A stretch of 64,000 nt of DNA, from the NCBI GenBank assembly GCA_023212725.1, contig JALBYF010000011.1, forward strand, positions 186,001 to 250,000, given 5' to 3'. Positions 42,308-52,983 of the stretch are shown piece after piece. Both the position numbers and the translations under genes were made by a program. How positions within the stretch are numbered: the first letter of the stretch is position 1; the number at the start of each line of letters is the position of its first letter. Below the pieces are notes generated by a model. The model worked only from the letters and a program-made list of their open reading frames with translations, was not told where the DNA came from and ran no database searches. The DNA is from Tranzscheliella williamsii. Taxonomy: Eukaryota; Basidiomycota; Ustilaginomycetes; Ustilaginales; Ustilaginaceae.

Positions 42308-43753
42308 TTAGGCGGACGATGCAGCCCCAGTCGCAGGCGATGCGGCGCCGCTGGCCTTCTTCTCCTTCTTGTTCTTCTTCTTGTTTTTTCCGGCAGCATC
42401 AGCGACAAGGCGCTCCAGCTCGCGTCGCTCGTCAGCTCCCTCATCCGGCTGGACGCTCTTGTAGATCATGCCCAGGAAGAGTATGGCTTGGGCGCGGTTG
42501 AAAAGCACCTTATCGCTTACCCCCTTTTCATTCAGAACGTTGTCGCAAACTTGTCTGAGAATGCTGGAAACCTCGAAACGCGTGCCCCGCCAGGTCGCCA
42601 GGAGCATCTTGCCGCTCATGTCCTGCTCGAGGGCTCGGAGTTCATCCTCTGGGATCTCTCCCTTCTCTTGGCGTCGAGCCAGTTCATCCATGGAAGCCTT
42701 GACGTTGAGCGCAGAGCCAAGCATGCCCCACGTCTCCTTGACCACAGCGCCGCGCTCTTTCATACGGCTCATGAAGCCACCAAAGCCGAGGAAGCTGTGC
42801 TTCTTAGTCTTGATCCACGTTGTAGACTTCATCACGTATACATTTCCAATGGCGTGCAGGAGCTCCACACCGAAGGATTCAAGCTTCAGATCTTCCGCTT
42901 CTTCCTTCATTTTGCGCTCAAAGATCTGCGTTTCCGAGTCGTCCTTGTCTCCTGGTTTCCTGGCTTCAACGAAGGGTCGGATGCGGTCCTTGAGTTTCTG
43001 TGTCAACTCCTCAATCCTTTTCCGCTCGTTTTCTTCCTTCTCCTTTTCGAGCTCTTCGAGCTTCGCCTTTTGCTCGGGAGTGAGCTTCTGCTTCTGCTTC
43101 AGCTCCTCCTTCTTTTTGGCCTCGGCAATTTCGGACGAAGAGGCACCAGCTTCGGCTGCTTTTTGGGCCGCCGCATCGCCTGCAGACAGTCCATCGGACC
43201 CGGAAGCCGCTGCAGGCTTGGGTGTGGCGTCGACAGCAGCGGTATCTCCGGTAGCTTTCCTCTGCTCGGCTTTCATCTGATTTTCCAGCTCCTCCTTTTC
43301 CTCTTCCGTCATCATGATCTCCGAAGCTTTGCCGAAGTCTTTGATCAGGCTAATCTCGCCGATAAGGTCCATGAAGCGCTCACCACCGAATAGGCTGCCA
43401 AACATGTCGGTGGCCTCCTTGAGGCCAACTTCATCGGTCGGCTTCTTCTTCCCGTACTTGTCGTAGTCGGCGCGCAGATGGTTGTCGCTCAAGACACGGT
43501 AGGCCTCACCAATCATCTTGAAGGTCTCCTCATCACCCCCTTTGTCAGGATGGTTCTTAATGGCGGCCTTCCGATAAGCCTTCTTGAGTTCTAAGTCGGT
43601 AGCATCGCCTCTGACGCCGAGTAAGTCGTAGTACTCCATGTCGGCAATCTTGGCGCCGTCACGAGAGATATCTCGCGCCGTAGTGGGCGCGGCGGCAGCA
43701 TCGCTGCCAGCTGGAGCAGCCGCAGCAGGTGTCGCAGATGGTGTGTCCGCCAT
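42308..43753 (-). CDS. Caj1-type J-domain protein (DnaJ plus X domain)
   Basis: An intronless 481-aa class C J protein. An Ala-rich leader precedes the J domain (residues about 39-105, [20 protein letters not shown], with HPD in IKNHPDKGG). The DnaJ-X domain follows, recognisable from [20 protein letters not shown] and [20 protein letters not shown] through [16 protein letters not shown] charged coiled-coil-like Lys/Glu segment lies between about 165 and 255. The C-terminus is Lys-rich and then Ala-rich ([14 protein letters not shown]). Yeast Caj1 and Djp1 belong to this group and act with Hsp70 in the cytosol, at membranes and in peroxisome import. The specific client role here is not inferable. 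The 3' end is convergent with the amidotransferase gene, 295 bp away. Confidence 0.9.
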   Translation of the reverse strand: MADTPSATPAAAAPAGSDAAAAPTTARDISRDGAKIADMEYYDLLGVRGDATDLELKKAYRKAAIKNHPDKGGDEETFKMIGEAYRVLSDNHLRADYDKYGKKKPTDEVGLKEATDMFGSLFGGERFMDLIGEISLIKDFGKASEIMMTEEEKEELENQMKAEQRKATGDTAAVDATPKPAAASGSDGLSAGDAAAQKAAEAGASSSEIAEAKKKEELKQKQKLTPEQKAKLEELEKEKEENERKRIEELTQKLKDRIRPFVEARKPGDKDDSETQIFERKMKEEAEDLKLESFGVELLHAIGNVYVMKSTTWIKTKKHSFLGFGGFMSRMKERGAVVKETWGMLGSALNVKASMDELARRQEKGEIPEDELRALEQDMSGKMLLATWRGTRFEVSSILRQVCDNVLNEKGVSDKVLFNRAQAILFLGMIYKSVQPDEGADERRELERLVADAAGKNKKKNKKEKKASGAASPATGAASSA

Positions 43754-44570
43754 ACTTGTCTATTCGAGTGCGGGACGCTGGTAGACTGAAAGACGAGTAG
43801 CTTGTGCAATATTGCTGTAGTAGACGTTGACGATGAATCTGGCACAGTGTGGATGATGACCTGCTTCACAGCGCAGCGAATGTAATTCTGGCTGAGTTCA
43901 GAGAAAGCGGTGCTGGGATGTTGTATTATAGAATCCTGTTGGCTGTGCTTCTGCTCAAAAATAAAGATATCTCTATGCCAAGGTAATTAAAAGCCGATCC
44001 CCCTGACCTGACAAACGGCTTAACAGTGCCGGTGTTGGAACATGCGAAATTTCACACTCCAGCTCGGGATTCGGATCCTTCAAAAGAAAGTTGCTCGACC
44101 GGCCCTTCAAACTCGCACTCAGTCGTCCAAACTGGCGAGTGCTTTCGTGATTCGCAAAGTTGAACTCAGAGAGGTCTGCATACGATTGATAGTACGAAGG
44201 ATTCCGCGGCGCCACGCTCGCTCGAGTATATATTGACCGCCGGTAGCCGCATCCCCCTTTTTTGCAACTCACTCTTCTGGCCTATTGTAAGTTTGACCTT
44301 GGCAGCGGACGATTCTTTCGGCCGCATTTTCTCGCTCGCAATATGCTTATTGACCGCAATTTCTCTTGTTCTTCTACAACCTACAGGGCTTAGATCATGT
44401 GTAGTATCTGTTCTAAATAGATTGACATCTATTTTTCCACGCTCCGGCGTGGTTCAATTTGTCATACACTTTTTTACAACGGGAGAACACCGTTGGTGCT
44501 TGCACCTCGGGTTCTCGTGGATGTCCTTGGCCCTACACTACCGCCTTGAGACGTCCACCGCTTCTCTTTT
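43754..44570. other. Gene-poor, A/T-richer intergenic stretch
   Basis: From about 44230 to 44900 the sequence is visibly richer in A and T than its surroundings. Apart from the candidate peptide described separately, only spurious short frames are present. Confidence 0.5.
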
Positions 44571-44576
44571 TATAAG
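44571..44576 (+). promoter_or_regulatory. TATA-like box before the candidate 64-aa secreted peptide
   Basis: TATAAG follows a T-run (CTCTTTTTATAAG), about 56-61 bp before the ATG at 44632. Confidence 0.3.
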
Positions 44577-44631
44577 ATATTGCTTACGTAATCCGTTGTC
44601 ATCCCTTCGGTTTCCCAGCGTTTGCTTAAAA

Positions 44632-44826
44632 ATGATGATAGTGATATGTGTATTTGCTCTGGGCCATGTCAGCTTGGTATGTGCTCCTATTTCGGATAGT
44701 GCTCGACGGCGGCCTGTTTCTGAATGTGGAAGATATCTCGTCGATCGTCACTCGCTCGCTATTGTCTTTCATATGGGCTGCTATGATGTATGTCAAGTCT
44801 ACCATCACGAATATTTCACGTATTAA
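44632..44826 (+). CDS. Candidate small secreted peptide, 64 aa
   Basis: A short frame begins MMIVICVFALGHVSLVCA, which reads as a signal peptide with predicted cleavage after VCA. A 46-residue Cys- and Tyr-containing tail follows (PISDSARRRPVSECGRYLVD, then MGCYDVCQVYHHEYFTY). Mature cysteines lie in SEC, GCY and VCQ. No domain is recognised. It lies in a locally A/T-rich stretch, with a TATA-like box about 60 bp upstream. The same frame is open upstream to 44233, but that part lacks a plausible start context. The evidence is the hydrophobic leader alone, so this may be chance. Confidence 0.3.
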   Translation: MMIVICVFALGHVSLVCAPISDSARRRPVSECGRYLVDRHSLAIVFHMGCYDVCQVYHHEYFTY

Positions 44827-45432
44827 TCTACGTAAATCCCAGAGAAAATGGCGCAAAAATAGGCATATAAAGCGCTGCAACATCACAGCAATAGAACTTT
44901 TCGCCGGAGCCGGAACACCTCTGCGGTAACATTGCGCGGGTTCAGACGTACCGGCCCCATCGTATGCCGTCACACAAGCACGGGTGACAGGACTAAATCC
45001 TGTGAGATGCTCACTCGGCCGACTCATGATGTCGGTTAACGCAATGCGGGCAAGAAAGTGGAGGATAGGGAAACAACACCCAAACGCGTGAACGGGTGTT
45101 GTTCGCGTCGTGGGGTGTTAAGATGAAATCAAATTCCCGTTGTCTGTGAATCCTTCATGGCGGCCTCAACCAAGTCTTTGCGCCATCTCTGCGCCACCAT
45201 CTAGCAAATGGCAGACAATCCGGACATCGAGAAAAGGAAAGAGGTAGCATCACCTCGAGGCGCCATAACAGAACCAGCGCAGAGCCACTCATTGTAGTAG
45301 TCACGTACTGCAGGGTCGATCCGCTACGCATCTTCATCTATCACTGCCAGCCGAGGTACGGACTCATAGCTCCCCGACGGTCCAAGCGCGGCTCGAGTCG
45401 ATAAGGAGCCGGACGAGTGGCTTTTCGACACC
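44827..45432. other. Promoter region of the PIF1 gene
   Basis: About 600 bp with no recognised gene. It returns to ordinary base composition toward the PIF1 start. Confidence 0.5.
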
Positions 45433-47622
45433 ATGTCAAGTTCTCTTACAAGCCAATATGGCGTTGTCGATGGGCCAGACAGAGCTCAGGTGCGTTCCGC
45501 GCTTGGCACACTGAAGCGCAGCTGGTCTGGTAACCACCACGACCTCGGCAATACAGCGCCTGCAACCGAGAGCACGGCGAAGGGCAACAACAACGCGCCA
45601 CCGTCAAGCCAGGAAATCTTTTACGAATGGTCCGATACTCCGTCACCGCCTTTAGCGACACTGAAGCTTCCCACGCTCGATGCCGAATCCGACAAGGAGA
45701 ACGTTCTCGACGCATCATCAAACAAAAAGGTCAAAACTACGCTTTCTCAAGCATCTGCACCTAGGTCTCAGGAAAAAGCCCCTCCCCGTGCTGGTTTTGT
45801 GTCTGCAGCCACGGTTCACAGATCCCAGGGTTTTATGCCACCACCGGCAGCTGGCCTTGCCGCGTCAGTGTCCAGCAGCAAGCCGTCCGCTTCCTCATAT
45901 AGCATCGTCAAATGCACCACCGCTTCGCATCCGCACTCCAGCACTCCTAGTAAGGTCGATCTCGCAAGTCAGTTCGCTTTCGACCGGAAGAATGGCAACG
46001 GAGTGGCGTCTGGCATGCATAGCCACGCACCGTCATACAGCAAGGGATCTACACCGACAAGCAGCAATGCTGCTTTCTCCGTTCGCTCTACATCCGCACC
46101 CACCATGCCGTGGATGAAAACCGCAGCCCAGCTGCGAGACGAAAAAAAGAACAACCCTGCTAGCTTTCATTCGACCTCAGCTATCAACAGTCTGGCGGGA
46201 AGCGTGCCCGGCACGCCAACTTCCGATACAGGCGCTGGACCAAAGAGGAATGTCAACAAGATCTTCCTATCTAGCGAACAGCGGGCAGTTCTGCAGATGG
46301 TGGTGGAAGGCGGCAAAAACGTATTCTTCACCGGCTCAGCAGGCACAGGCAAGTCTGTTCTGCTGAGAGAAATCATTCGGGAGCTGAAGATCAAGTACTC
46401 CAAGAGGCAAGAGGCGGTCGCTGTTACTGCCTCGACCGGGATAGCTGCCTGTAACATTGGCGGTGTCACCATCCACAGCTTTGCAGGCATCGGCCTCGGA
46501 AAAGAGTCAGCAACTGTGTTGGTCAGCAAGATTCGCAAGAATAGGAAGGCTGCCGGGCGATGGCTTCGAACGCAAGTCTTGATCGTCGACGAAGTCTCCA
46601 TGGTGGATCCATCTTTGTTGGACAAGCTAGAGGAGATCGCCAGGATCCTAAGGAAGAAGCCAGACAAACCTTTTGGCGGCATTCAGGTCGTCATCACTGG
46701 TGATTTCTTCCAGCTTCCCCCTGTTAACCCCAACGGGAGCGTCACGTTCGCATTCGAGGCCAAGTGCTGGGAGCAGGTCGTTCAAAACAAGGTCAACCTG
46801 ACCCAAGTCTTCCGACAGAAAGATACGTCGTTTGTCACCATGCTCAACGAAATGCGGTTCGGGCGACTCTCCCAAAAGACGATCGAAGCTTTCAAAGGGT
46901 TGGAACGGACGCCTACTTATGACGCCGACATTGTCCCCACCGAGTTGTTCCCCAGACGAGAAGATGTTGACAGGGCCAATATGGGCCGGCTCGAAGCTCT
47001 ACAGACGGAAGGCCAAAGCTATCGTGCTGTAGACGGCGGGACGCTGCTGGGGGAGCAACGCGAACGCGTCCTGTCGAACTCGATTGCCCTGCCGACCCTG
47101 CATCTGAAGAAGGGTGCTCAGGTGATGCTCATCAAGAACCTCGACGAGACCTTGGTCAATGGGTCGATCGGTAAAGTGATCGACTTCATGGACGAGCAGG
47201 AGTACGAGCAAGCGGTCAACGTGATGGACCAGGAGCAGGTCAAGGAGGACAGGAACAAACTCATACGCGCTTCGATGCGCAAGTGGCCCCTTGTGCGATT
47301 CCACCTGCCGAACGGTGGAACGAGGGACTATTTGGCGAAACCAGAGACATGGAAGACCGAGCTGCCGGATGGCGAAGTGCAGGCTTCGCGTACACAAGTG
47401 CCCCTGATTCTGGCCTGGGCTATGTCCATCCACAAGTCGCAGGGGCAGACACTACCGTGCTGCCGAATCAACCTGAACCGCGTGTTCGAGAAAGGGCAGG
47501 CCTACGTCGCCCTCTCCCGTGCCACATCCCTTGAAGGCTTGCAGGTAATGGGCTTCAGAGCAGACAAGGTAATGGCGCATCCGAAGGTCATCGAATGGAG
47601 TCGAACGTTGCTCGCTCTGTAG
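45433..47622 (+). CDS. PIF1: Pif1/Rrm3-type 5'-3' DNA helicase
   Basis: An intronless 729-aa superfamily 1B helicase. Pif1 helicases unwind G-quadruplexes, remove telomerase from ends, and support mitochondrial DNA and fork progression. After a 275-residue Ser/Pro-rich tail come Walker A GSAGTGKS (301-308), motif Ia VTASTGIAACNIGG, Walker B LIVDEVSM with VDEVSM at 385-390, the Pif1 signature region ending VVITGDFFQLPP (about 419-430), and the late motifs LILAWAMSIHKSQGQTL and YVALSRATSLEGLQV. All catalytic motifs are intact. The KEN-like SDKENV at about residues 86-91 resembles a degradation box, but that is a guess. No mitochondrial presequence is obvious. Confidence 0.95.
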   Translation: MSSSLTSQYGVVDGPDRAQVRSALGTLKRSWSGNHHDLGNTAPATESTAKGNNNAPPSSQEIFYEWSDTPSPPLATLKLPTLDAESDKENVLDASSNKKVKTTLSQASAPRSQEKAPPRAGFVSAATVHRSQGFMPPPAAGLAASVSSSKPSASSYSIVKCTTASHPHSSTPSKVDLASQFAFDRKNGNGVASGMHSHAPSYSKGSTPTSSNAAFSVRSTSAPTMPWMKTAAQLRDEKKNNPASFHSTSAINSLAGSVPGTPTSDTGAGPKRNVNKIFLSSEQRAVLQMVVEGGKNVFFTGSAGTGKSVLLREIIRELKIKYSKRQEAVAVTASTGIAACNIGGVTIHSFAGIGLGKESATVLVSKIRKNRKAAGRWLRTQVLIVDEVSMVDPSLLDKLEEIARILRKKPDKPFGGIQVVITGDFFQLPPVNPNGSVTFAFEAKCWEQVVQNKVNLTQVFRQKDTSFVTMLNEMRFGRLSQKTIEAFKGLERTPTYDADIVPTELFPRREDVDRANMGRLEALQTEGQSYRAVDGGTLLGEQRERVLSNSIALPTLHLKKGAQVMLIKNLDETLVNGSIGKVIDFMDEQEYEQAVNVMDQEQVKEDRNKLIRASMRKWPLVRFHLPNGGTRDYLAKPETWKTELPDGEVQASRTQVPLILAWAMSIHKSQGQTLPCCRINLNRVFEKGQAYVALSRATSLEGLQVMGFRADKVMAHPKVIEWSRTLLAL

Positions 47623-48286
47623 CTCTTTCCCCGGCAAGTTTCCGCCCGGCAATGCCGCCCGATGCGGCGATAATGTGGCCACCTGTGCGGGTCTGCTGTT
47701 GGCCATTCTCTACCTCCCATGTTTTCTGTGAATTGCTGACACTCTCCCTCTGTGCGATAGGAAAGCATATTGCCCATATTTATCTCTGAAAGAATCAATT
47801 TGCCTGCTCTCGTTGTTTGATACGTCGACAGATTGCCGTATCTACGGGGAGATTGAGAGGGCTCGGTCGCACGTTATCGACATAGTGGCTGATCGCGTTG
47901 TCTGGTGGATGCCCACACTGGTGCGCCTGGTGTTGCCGGTCTGGTAACCGCAGCAGAGCGGTCAGGCACCTATCCCAAGTTCGTCCTCCACGGCCCGACA
48001 TACTCGATGACGGGCGGAAGGGCGTGGCGTACGTTTGAAGGTGTTTGTCAACATCTGAATTGAGTAGCCGTGGGTAATTAAACCGGAGCGTCCCAGTTTT
48101 TGCACCTTCAAAAACCCGAAGTATGCGATTCGAGTCAGCACACTCTTGACACCAGTCGAGCGAGCGTCTCACCTCGACAGCTTCTATATAAGGGATTATC
48201 GGAGGCTCTACATTAGCTCTATCCCGCGCCACGCTGCACCGAGCACCTCAATAGATCAAAGCAAGGCATCGTTCGAGGCTACGATC
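47623..48286. other. Intergenic region upstream of the PLP-enzyme gene
   Basis: About 660 bp with no recognised gene. It contains the TATA box at 48185. An in-frame ATG at 48146 lies upstream of that box and was not used. Confidence 0.5.
48185..48192 (+). promoter_or_regulatory. TATA box of the PLP-enzyme gene
   Basis: TATATAAG lies 95-102 bp before the ATG at 48287. It decides against the upstream in-frame ATG at 48146. Confidence 0.5.
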
Positions 48287-49648
48287 ATGGCATCGGAACG
48301 AATCAACCACGGGCTGCCGACGCCGTCGCTGGCGACCGGAGCCCTCCATGCCGACCACCCCGACCCTGCGCTGGAGCCTAACTATCCAGTGGCACCCTCG
48401 ATCAGCATGTCCACCACCTTCCGGGCTCCTCATCCGCACTCGGCTAGCGCCAAGCTGCTTGAGGACGTCGGCAAGGGCGTCGCTGAGTTCGATATGCAGG
48501 ATCCACCGTTCCACATCTACTCGCGTTATTCTCAGGACACCAACATCCGGTGCGAAAAGGTGCTGTCCAGGATCCTGAACGCCCATGCGCTCACGTACAG
48601 CTCCGGGCTTGCTGCCGCACATGCCGCCATGACGTACTACGCGCCGTCTGTGATCGCCATTCGAAGGGGATACCACGGCGTTCATGTGTCGATGAAACTC
48701 TACTGCCGGTCCCGAAATGTAAAGGTCATCGACCTGGACGACGATTACACTGCGGCCACCGAAGCTGTCCGCGTCTCTTCGCGTGCTGCCGACGGAACGG
48801 CCAGCCATGCGGGCGGTCTGTTGGTCTGGGTGGAGACGCCGCTGAACCCGACGGGAGAAGCTCGCGACCTGACCAAGTACGTCAACAAGACCAGGGCCGT
48901 GCCGAATGCGCACATGATTGTCGATGCTACTTTTGCCCCGCCTCCTCTGCAGGATCCGTTTGCGCAGGGTGCGGACATGGTGATGCACTCTGGGACCAAG
49001 TACTTTGGGGGCCACTCAGACCTGCTCTGTGGAGTGCTTGCGGCCAAGGAGAAGAAGGTCTGGGACGGGCTGTGGTCGGACCGGACCTACCTGGGAGCGA
49101 ATTTGGGAAGCATGGAGGCGTATCTTCTGCTGCGATCGCTGCGGACGTTTGGTGTCCGCGTTCAGAAGCAGTCGGAGACGGCTACGCAGCTTGTGGCGTG
49201 GCTGCAGTCGCTGACGGCGGGGGGGGCAGCGGGCGGGGGGTTGGGTGGGGGGCGGGTGGTGCGGCGGGTGTACCACTCGTCGCTGCAGCCGCGGGCGGAC
49301 ACGGACGACCGCGCGCTCGCCGGCACCGCGCCCGAGGACGCCACCTTCGACCCAGCCCGCCAGATGCCCGGCGGCCACGCCCCCACCTTCGCCTTCACCA
49401 CCGCGAAACGCGAATACGCCGCGCTCATCCCCCACCTGACCACCTACTTCACCCCCGCCACCTCGCTCGGCGGCGTCGAAAGCCTGCTCGAACACCGCGT
49501 CATGTCCGACCCCGCCGAAGACCCCTCCCTCCTCCGCGTCTCCGTCGGCCTCGAAGACCTCGCCGACCTCCAGCACGACCTCCTCGCCGCCTTCCGCAAG
49601 CTCCTCGACAAGGAGCACAGCGGCGACCTCCTCCGCCCCGCCCCCTAG
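48287..49648 (+). CDS. Cystathionine gamma-synthase-like PLP enzyme (Cys/Met metabolism family)
   Basis: A 453-aa PLP-dependent enzyme of the Cys/Met metabolism family, closest in style to the yeast YHR112C/YML082W group, whose exact reaction is not settled. Visible features are the N-terminal PSISMSTTF block, the YSRYSQDTN substrate-loop segment and the TYSSGLAAAHAAM phosphate-binding region. Further on are WVETPLNPTGE, DATFAPPPLQDPF and the PLP-lysine site MHSGTKYFGGHSD (K238). The last third contains a Gly-rich low-complexity stretch (about 49217-49258), then a very C-rich coding end (49380-49648). The start was chosen because a TATA box sits 95 bp upstream and the extra 47 residues of the longer frame are unlike the family. 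Likely role: sulfur amino acid metabolism. Confidence 0.88.
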   Translation: MASERINHGLPTPSLATGALHADHPDPALEPNYPVAPSISMSTTFRAPHPHSASAKLLEDVGKGVAEFDMQDPPFHIYSRYSQDTNIRCEKVLSRILNAHALTYSSGLAAAHAAMTYYAPSVIAIRRGYHGVHVSMKLYCRSRNVKVIDLDDDYTAATEAVRVSSRAADGTASHAGGLLVWVETPLNPTGEARDLTKYVNKTRAVPNAHMIVDATFAPPPLQDPFAQGADMVMHSGTKYFGGHSDLLCGVLAAKEKKVWDGLWSDRTYLGANLGSMEAYLLLRSLRTFGVRVQKQSETATQLVAWLQSLTAGGAAGGGLGGGRVVRRVYHSSLQPRADTDDRALAGTAPEDATFDPARQMPGGHAPTFAFTTAKREYAALIPHLTTYFTPATSLGGVESLLEHRVMSDPAEDPSLLRVSVGLEDLADLQHDLLAAFRKLLDKEHSGDLLRPAP

Positions 49649-50176
49649 CGCCCACCCTTTCCCATCCGCGTAGCCCCCCCTACGTCGCTTTACCCTTCCC
49701 GCTTTGCGTCAAGACCCTGTGACAGTCGACATGCCAGCGTGTAGCTTGTTTCGATTGCAATTAGATTAAGAAGATGGAAAAAACAGATAGGCGATAGAGA
49801 CAAGTGTTGGGACCTAGAAGCGATGACGAATAACCATGGGTGTAGGACTAGATCTGTCGAAAATACTCGTACACGGAACAAGGGAGGGGGTATGAAGCGG
49901 AAGGACTCAGCGCGAGGCAAGTGTGCCTAGTGTCGCAGGGCATCGGAAGCTGAGATCAGTATGGAATCCAGCCCCCTGATGGCAGTCTCTTTCTGGCGGA
50001 GTGGAGCGGGCAGTTGACGGGAGGCAGTGCGAATGATTAGACGAGGCGAAAGCGCAGAGGAAGCATTAAAGACACCAGGCGTGCAGGGGGAGGCCGTTTG
50101 CGTAGTACGGTGGGAGAAGACGGGGACGGAGGGTGACAAGAAGAGGAGGAGCCTGCAATGGCACTGCCAACGACGC
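49649..50176. other. Intergenic region between convergent genes
   Basis: About 530 bp between the PLP-enzyme and Con7-like 3' ends. No gene is seen. Confidence 0.55.
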
Positions 50177-52099
50177 TTAGACGCTGCCGCGGTGCGCTGA
50201 AAGGTAGGCGCCGAGGTTGGCATGCGGGTATTGCGAGCCGTTGCCCATGTTTTGCAGCGCGGCGGTGTACGGACGGTTGCTGCTGTCCAGCGGCTGCTGT
50301 AGGGAGGCATCATGTTGATGCTGGGCCGTCGAAGTCACGTGGGCGGCACTGTGGCCCTGAAGGCCAGGGCTGGGCGCCGGGGCGTTGAAGAAGAATGTCT
50401 GCGAGGCGGGAGGCGCAGCCGACACGGACGACATGCTGTACCTGCTCAAATGGCTCAGAGAGTTGTGGCCCCCAAGCGAGCCCGCAAGATGCTGGCTTCC
50501 AAAACCGCTGATCGCAGGAGGAGGCGCGATGGGTACCATCGAGGCTGAGCCGTTGCCGGCGCCAACACTACCGACACTCGCCGATGCGTCACCGTAGCTG
50601 GAGCCGGGGAGGCTATGGCGTGCGTATTCGCTGCGAGCCATACTGGGCTCCGACATGAGTCCCTGGCGAGACTGCCTTCGGTGCTCCTCGTCTTTCTTCT
50701 GCTTTCGCCACGCCTTGCGCATGTCCTTGAACTCGGTAGGCGATCTCTTGGGACCGTGCTTCTGCATAGCAACATGGGCGTTGAGATGGTTGAGCGTTCC
50801 GTAGCTCTTGTTGCACCCCACCCAACTGCAAGGATAGAGCCGCTCAATCTCGTCGTATCGTCTGCGCGGGCGTTTCTTGCTGGCATTGGCGCTAAAGCCC
50901 CCGAGTCCGTTGAAGTAGTGACCGGTATAGTTGCCTCCCGGCATGCCCATTGCGGTCGGCGCTCCCATCATGCCATCCTCCATTGGCGGCATATAGGAAA
51001 AGACCTTGCCGCCGTTGGCGTTGGCAGCACCCGAGCCTGGATGGTCACCGGCGACAGCGTCAGGATCAGGCATCGACAGTCGACGCTGTTGATAGTAGGA
51101 ATCCATGTTGTGGGCAGGGGCGGCAGGCGTATACGGCCGAGAAGTGGATCCGTTCGATTGACCGATCATCGACCCTTCGGCTGAGTTAGGGTGAGAGCCA
51201 TCGGCGATGAAGCCGAACTGGCCAAACATGCCATCAGCGGTGTGTGGTCTTGCGCCGCCTGTGGCATTTTCCCACGCTGCCAGGCCGTGCAGCCGGGGAG
51301 GTGCCGGAGCAGATGCGAGGTGGTCGTGTCGCGGAGGGTAGGCCGCAGAGGAGTCCATCACAGGTCCAGAGATCGAGGAACGTTGCAGATAGTTGGAGGT
51401 GCTGTGCTGCGCATGGCCTTGAAAGTCGCCATCGTGCGAGCCTGTAGACTGGTGGTGGTAGTGATGTGGGTGGTGTACAGCGTTGTGCTGCTGCTGCTGC
51501 CCATCCTTGGGAGTGTATGGCGTCTGGAAGACTGGCGTAGAGTTGGCAGGGCTCGCGAGTTGATCGTCGTGGTCTGCTTTGGCATCGCTGCTCCACGGGT
51601 ACTCGTGCGCCGAGCCGTGAAGGGCTGGTGAGACCCGAGTAGCCGCCATATTCGAATGGTGAGTATCGCCAATTGACGGAGAGGAGAATGAGGTGGCGAT
51701 AGCGGAGTTCTGTTGCAGGGAAGGAGTGTCGAAGAGGTAGTTGTTTCCTGCGCTCATTGGAGAAGAGTCACAAGGTTGATGTGACAGTGGTAGGTGACTT
51801 GAAGCGTCGTTTACGCTGGAGGTCGAGGCGGCAGAGGAGGTACAAGCGTCGCCTACTTCGAAAAGGCTTGTAAAGCCCTGGCTGGCTAGGTCTGGGCCAC
51901 CGTGTGAGTGTGAAGCCGACTTTGGGACCGAGGCTGATGTAGGCGCCTTTGCTTGGTGTTTTGCCAGGTGGTAGCTCTCGGATGAATAGTTAGACAGATA
52001 GTCGAAGCCGGACAGGGGTTGATAGCTGCTTGAGTCTTCCTCGTAGATCGGCTTGAGCAAGATCTGAGCCGACGCCGATCCGTCTTCCGATCGAAGCAT
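50177..52099 (-). CDS. CON7: Con7-like C2H2 zinc-finger transcription factor
   Basis: A 640-aa nuclear protein. One atypical zinc-finger segment follows a basic stretch (KKRPRRRYDEIERLYPCSW, then VGCNKSYGTLNHLNAHVAMQ, KHGPKRSPTEF), at about residues 408-460. This wording matches the fungal Con7 family, first known from Magnaporthe, where it controls morphogenesis and infection-related genes. The rest is low in complexity: His/Gln-rich (QQQQHNAVHHPHHYHHQ), Ser-rich and Gly-rich, as expected of activation or disordered regions. No intron is visible. The upstream side is an unusually long 5.8-kb gap, which would suit a long leader and complex control. Family assignment is good. The regulatory role in this organism is inferred. 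Confidence 0.87.
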   Translation of the reverse strand: MLRSEDGSASAQILLKPIYEEDSSSYQPLSGFDYLSNYSSESYHLAKHQAKAPTSASVPKSASHSHGGPDLASQGFTSLFEVGDACTSSAASTSSVNDASSHLPLSHQPCDSSPMSAGNNYLFDTPSLQQNSAIATSFSSPSIGDTHHSNMAATRVSPALHGSAHEYPWSSDAKADHDDQLASPANSTPVFQTPYTPKDGQQQQHNAVHHPHHYHHQSTGSHDGDFQGHAQHSTSNYLQRSSISGPVMDSSAAYPPRHDHLASAPAPPRLHGLAAWENATGGARPHTADGMFGQFGFIADGSHPNSAEGSMIGQSNGSTSRPYTPAAPAHNMDSYYQQRRLSMPDPDAVAGDHPGSGAANANGGKVFSYMPPMEDGMMGAPTAMGMPGGNYTGHYFNGLGGFSANASKKRPRRRYDEIERLYPCSWVGCNKSYGTLNHLNAHVAMQKHGPKRSPTEFKDMRKAWRKQKKDEEHRRQSRQGLMSEPSMARSEYARHSLPGSSYGDASASVGSVGAGNGSASMVPIAPPPAISGFGSQHLAGSLGGHNSLSHLSRYSMSSVSAAPPASQTFFFNAPAPSPGLQGHSAAHVTSTAQHQHDASLQQPLDSSNRPYTAALQNMGNGSQYPHANLGAYLSAHRGSV

Positions 52100-52553
52100 T
52101 CGTGGCGTTGTTGAGCGGCAGGAGGGGCAGGAGGGGCAGGGAGCGTAGGAAATGCCAGAAAGAACCGGTGGCGTTGTGAAGCGAAACCGGATGCCTAATC
52201 GCGCAACAAGCTAGCGGATAGAGCCTTTTGGCATACAGTGGATCAAGAGATGACAAGATTGTGCGCCTTGGAGGATGTGTTAACGGTAATGTCAGACCTG
52301 CAATGGCCGGGCCCCTCGAGGTCACAGGCGTAGCAACAGGGGAGGCGAACCGAGCGCCGAAAAGGGGTGGGATAGCAAACGACCCAAGCGGCCCCCGTTA
52401 TGTGCGCACAGTCGGCTTGGCGCGTGTAAAGGGTTGTACGATACGTGCAGCCGAAAGTCAAGGAGTACTAGGCGGCGATGGGGATGAGAGCAATGGCGGT
52501 TTGCGAGCGTCGGTTGTCACCACAGGTAATGAGCGGTTGGCGATTAGACAAAA

Positions 52554-52608
52554 GACAAGCTGTTGGACAAGCGACAAGCTGTTGGACAAGCGACAAGCTG
52601 TTGGACAA
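52554..52608 (+). repeat. 19-bp tandem repeat, about three copies
   Basis: The unit GACAAGCTGTTGGACAAGC is repeated perfectly twice, and a third copy is shortened by two bases. It lies about 450 bp upstream of the Con7-like start. Confidence 0.9.
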
Positions 52609-52910
52609 AAGACGGAAGTGGGGAACGGGTGGCAGTCGAGATGGGTCAAGGTCTTATGGAGTGGGAGTAGGGTGGCGGAGGGCTGGTGCAACACCTATCT
52701 GACGGCTTGGAAGGTATATGTGCAGGGAAGGGGAGAAACCGAGGAGGGTAGATAGCCACTTGATCTGCCTGGTGGCAGCGCGAGACGAGGGGAGGACAAG
52801 CGGGCACGACGCCTATGAAAGCACAGGCGAGACCTGGACGCAGGTGGGAAGTTGCATGAGACAAGCATCTCCAGGCGGGTACGGCCCAGCTTCCATCTTG
52901 GCACTATGCT

Positions 52911-52983
52911 AGATGCTTGGATGCTTGGATGCTGGCAGGGCAGCTGGCAGCTGGCAGCTGGATGCTGGATGCTGAATTGCTGG
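52911..52983 (+). repeat. Degenerate GATGCTTG / CAGCTGG repeat tract
   Basis: Short units (GATGCTTG, GATGCTGG, GCAGCTG) follow each other for about 70 bp. Confidence 0.75.

Noticed and set aside
42468..43393. 270- and 301-codon plus-strand frames
   Set aside because: Both are antisense to the Caj1-type J protein. Their Ser/Phe- and Leu-rich composition mirrors its Lys/Glu codons.
48146..48286. 47-residue N-terminal extension of the PLP enzyme
   Set aside because: The TATA box at 48185 lies inside it, and the residues do not resemble the family's N-terminus.
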